A stretch of 64,000 nucleotides of DNA from contig NZ_JAINVU010000003.1 of the NCBI RefSeq assembly GCF_019880555.1, forward strand, positions 426,001 through 490,000, read 5' to 3'. Shown here one piece after another: positions 61,980 to 64,000 of the stretch; the first letter of the stretch is position 1, and each line of letters opens with the position of its first letter. Source of the stretch: Hephaestia mangrovi (GTDB lineage: Bacteria; Pseudomonadota; Alphaproteobacteria; Sphingomonadales; Sphingomonadaceae). The notes under the pieces are model-generated. The model made no database searches. It was not told the DNA's origin and saw nothing but the letters and a program-made list of their open reading frames with translations. The position numbers and the translations under genes are program-made.

Positions 61980-63188
61980 GTGTCCGAAGAATTCTACCGC
62001 ATCAAGCGGCTGCCGCCCTATGTCATCGCCGAAGTCAACGGCATGCGGGCAGCGGCGCGCGCGGCGGGCGAGGACATTATCGACCTCGGCATGGGCAATC
62101 CCGATCTGCCGCCGCCCCAGCATGTCATCGACAAGCTTTGCGAGGTCGCGCAGAAGCCCGACGCGCACGGTTATTCGCAATCGAAGGGCATTCCCGGCCT
62201 GCGCCGCGCCCAGGCCAATTATTATGCGCGCCGCTTCGGCGTCGATCTCGATCCCGAGAGCGAAGTTGTCGTCACCATGGGCTCGAAGGAAGGGCTGGCC
62301 AGTCTCGCCACCGCGATCACCGCGCCGGGCGATGTCATCCTGGCGCCCAATCCGAGCTATCCGATCCACACCTTCGGCTTCATCATCGCCGGCGCCACGA
62401 TTCGCGCGGTGCCGACCACGCCTGACGAATATTATTTCGAGAGCCTTGAACGCGCGATGGCGTTCACCGTGCCGCGCCCGAGCGTGCTGGTGGTCAATTA
62501 TCCGTCCAACCCGACCGCCGAGACGGTCGATCTCGCCTTTTACGAGCGCCTCGTCGCGTGGGCGCGCGAGAATCAGGTCTGGATCATCTCCGACCTCGCC
62601 TATTCGGAGCTCTATTACGACGGCAACCCGACCGTCTCGATCCTGCAGGTGAAGGGCGCGAAGGATGTCGCGATCGAATTCACCTCGCTGTCGAAGACCT
62701 ATTCGATGGCCGGTTGGCGGATGGGCTTCGCGGTCGGCAACAAGCAGCTGATCGCGGCGATGACGCGGGTGAAATCATATCTCGATTACGGCGCCTTCAC
62801 GCCGATCCAGGCGGCAGCCTGCGCCGCGCTCAACGGCCCGCAGGACATCGTCGAGAAGAACCGGCAGCTTTATCACAAGCGCCGCGACGTGCTGGTCGAG
62901 AGCTTCGGCCGCGCCGGCTGGGAGATTCCCAGCCCACCTGCGTCGATGTTCGCCTGGGCGCCATTGCCGCCGGCACTAGCCCATCTAGGTAGTCTTGAGT
63001 TCTCGAAACAATTACTCACCCATGCGCATGTCGCCGTGGCCCCTGGCGTAGGCTATGGAGAGAACGGTGAAGGCTATGTCAGGATCGCAATGGTCGAGAA
63101 CGAACAAAGGCTGCGGCAGGCGGCACGCAACGTGAAACGCTATCTGCAATCCATGGGGGTCAACACCCCATCGTCGCGGACCGGCTGA
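61980..63188 (+). CDS. Class I aminotransferase, alanine-synthesising/LL-DAP type
   Basis: A 402-aa PLP aminotransferase from GTG 61980 after AGGAGGAACAG-like purines. PLP Lys239 is in SLSKTYSMAGWRMGF, with NYPSNPTAE and SDLAYSELYYDG upstream. It best fits the AlaC/LL-diaminopimelate aminotransferase-like group common in alphaproteobacteria, which makes alanine or glutamate-family amino acids. Whether it is AlaC or a related enzyme is not decided. It is divergent from phaC. Confidence 0.88.
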   Translation: MSEEFYRIKRLPPYVIAEVNGMRAAARAAGEDIIDLGMGNPDLPPPQHVIDKLCEVAQKPDAHGYSQSKGIPGLRRAQANYYARRFGVDLDPESEVVVTMGSKEGLASLATAITAPGDVILAPNPSYPIHTFGFIIAGATIRAVPTTPDEYYFESLERAMAFTVPRPSVLVVNYPSNPTAETVDLAFYERLVAWARENQVWIISDLAYSELYYDGNPTVSILQVKGAKDVAIEFTSLSKTYSMAGWRMGFAVGNKQLIAAMTRVKSYLDYGAFTPIQAAACAALNGPQDIVEKNRQLYHKRRDVLVESFGRAGWEIPSPPASMFAWAPLPPALAHLGSLEFSKQLLTHAHVAVAPGVGYGENGEGYVRIAMVENEQRLRQAARNVKRYLQSMGVNTPSSRTG

Positions 63189-63194
63189 GCGCCT

Positions 63195-63473
63195 ATGTTC
63201 TTGTTCCGTGGCGTCGAGAGCCACCCTCGCTCGTTCGTCAAGGCCGTAACCTGGCGAGCGCTGGGCAGCATCGATACGTTCGTGCTGAGCTTGCTGTATA
63301 CCGGCAACACCAGCGCCGCCGGGGCGATCGCCGGCACCGAGGTGTTCACCAAGATATTCCTGTTCTATTTCCACGAACGGATCTGGTCGCTGATCCGCTG
63401 GGGACATCTGACCCCGCCCGAAGCCGCCGTAGAGGCGGCCGAAACCGATGCCGAGCATGAGGTCGCCAATTAG
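63195..63473 (+). CDS. DUF2061 family small membrane protein
   Basis: A 92-aa protein with two short hydrophobic stretches and the DUF2061 pattern (SFVKAVTWRALGSIDTFVLS, then EVFTKIFLFYFHERIWS). Function is unknown; in some bacteria it is linked to sulfur-compound or cytochrome genes. Only 6 bp separate it from the aminotransferase gene, so the two are cotranscribed. An inverted-repeat element begins at its stop codon. Confidence 0.88.
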   Translation: MFLFRGVESHPRSFVKAVTWRALGSIDTFVLSLLYTGNTSAAGAIAGTEVFTKIFLFYFHERIWSLIRWGHLTPPEAAVEAAETDAEHEVAN

Positions 63474-63615
63474 GGCCGATCGCCATTCAGCCCTGACGGC
63501 CTGCAAATGGCGGTCTTCCGCGCTTCCGGTGCTCACGTACCTGTAGTACGCTGCGCGCCGGGTCACGGAAAACCACCATTTTTGCCTCGTCATCTTCTGA
63601 ATGGCGATTGGCCCT
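63472..63615. repeat. 144-bp inverted-repeat element
   Basis: 19-base arms at 63472-63490 and 63597-63615 match with one mismatch. The left arm starts inside the DUF2061 stop codon. The interior holds another dyad (GTAC...GTAC near 63537-63549). It looks like a sphingomonad REP/MITE-type repeat, perhaps used as a transcript end. From 63616 to 63861 I see no gene, only an ordinary spacer that may hold a promoter. Confidence 0.7.
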
Positions 63616-63861
63616 AGGGCGTCAATCGGGCCGAGCGCGGGTCTTGCGTTGCGGCGCAGGGCGATCGGGGGCGGCTGGATCGATGCGTTGGGCACGCTCC
63701 TCTTGCGCCGTCGGATGATGGCCATGGCGATCGATAGCCGAATTGAGGAAATGCGCGATTGCACGCGTCCGAGTCATATGCCGCTCCCACTCGCTCTACA
63801 TTAGCCCAGAACGAACGGATTGGCAGGAAATTCGCTCCGTTTCGGAGATAGTTAACGGCGA

Positions 63862-64000
63862 TTACAAGCGATCGAGCGTTGCCTGGTCGCGGCGGCCCGA
63901 AAAGAAGGCGTCGAGGCAGCGCGCGAACGGACGCGCCTGATCGGGATCGATCGCCGCGGCCTCGAACAGCGTCATCGACGATCCGAGCTTGAGCGCATCG
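63862..64000 (-). CDS. DUF1810 family protein, C-terminal 45 residues
   Basis: The gene runs off the right edge; only its end is visible. The peptide DALKLGSSMTLFEAA... FFSGRRDQATLDRL fits the C-terminus of the DUF1810 family, in which KLxSSMTLF is the conserved final block. The family is of unknown function (calpastatin-like name in some databases). Start and full length cannot be given. Confidence 0.75.
   Translation of the reverse strand, partial: DALKLGSSMTLFEAAAIDPDQARPFARCLDAFFSGRRDQATLDRL

Overview
The window is high-GC alphaproteobacterial chromosome and looks like a sphingomonad (Sphingomonas or close relative). Pointers are a TonB receptor / SapC / cupin / halogenase locus, a class I PHA synthase with a phasin, a stand-alone ligase-associated exonuclease, a DUF2061 protein, and a very large exopolysaccharide (EPS) locus. 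No insertion sequence, phage, CRISPR array or rRNA was seen. One tRNA-Thr(GGT) is present.

Layout. 1-12.6 kb: beta-glucoside/oligosaccharide use, with a TonB receptor, SapC, a cupin_8 oxygenase-like protein, the start of a flavin halogenase, two divergent secreted GH3 glycosidases, an FHS-type sugar permease and a LacI repressor. Two matching LacI-type operators sit on the -35 regions of the receptor gene and of the GH3 pair. 12.6-15.4 kb: a glycine-zipper protein, Xaa-Pro aminopeptidase, tRNA and a 43-aa protein. 15.4-20 kb: a marR-tolC-emrA-emrB efflux operon. 20.2-21.2 kb: an unassigned protein with a dioxygenase-like HxD...H signature. 21.2-30.2 kb: a single-direction run made of a LuxR-type regulator, a five-gene Fap-like functional-amyloid set (repeat protein, small amyloid-like protein, C39 peptidase, small exported protein, coiled-coil/beta-barrel exporter), then a Wzz/BY-kinase and a second LuxR-type regulator.

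30.3-55.1 kb: the main EPS locus. It has four glycosyltransferases, two sulfotransferases, Wzx, Wzy, an OPX lipoprotein, an outer-membrane barrel, a lipoprotein lyase, a priming phosphoglycosyl transferase, a 4,6-dehydratase and DegT aminotransferase, a formyltransferase, a PIG-L deacetylase, two ATP-grasp ligases, a HAD phosphatase, two methyltransferases and a third LuxR-type regulator. Many genes are joined by ATGA or GTGA overlaps. 55.1-64 kb is mostly housekeeping: exonuclease, murA, a Crp/Fnr regulator, clpS, phasin, phaC, an alanine/LL-DAP-type aminotransferase, DUF2061 and the end of a DUF1810 gene.

The most interesting part is 24.4-30.2 kb. It reads as a divergent functional-amyloid system whose main subunit carries 19 copies of a (V/I)xDSGN unit in an 8-residue register. 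It lies inside the polysaccharide locus, so protein fibre and polysaccharide matrix may be controlled together. Calls are from reading the translations and motifs; no database search was possible.
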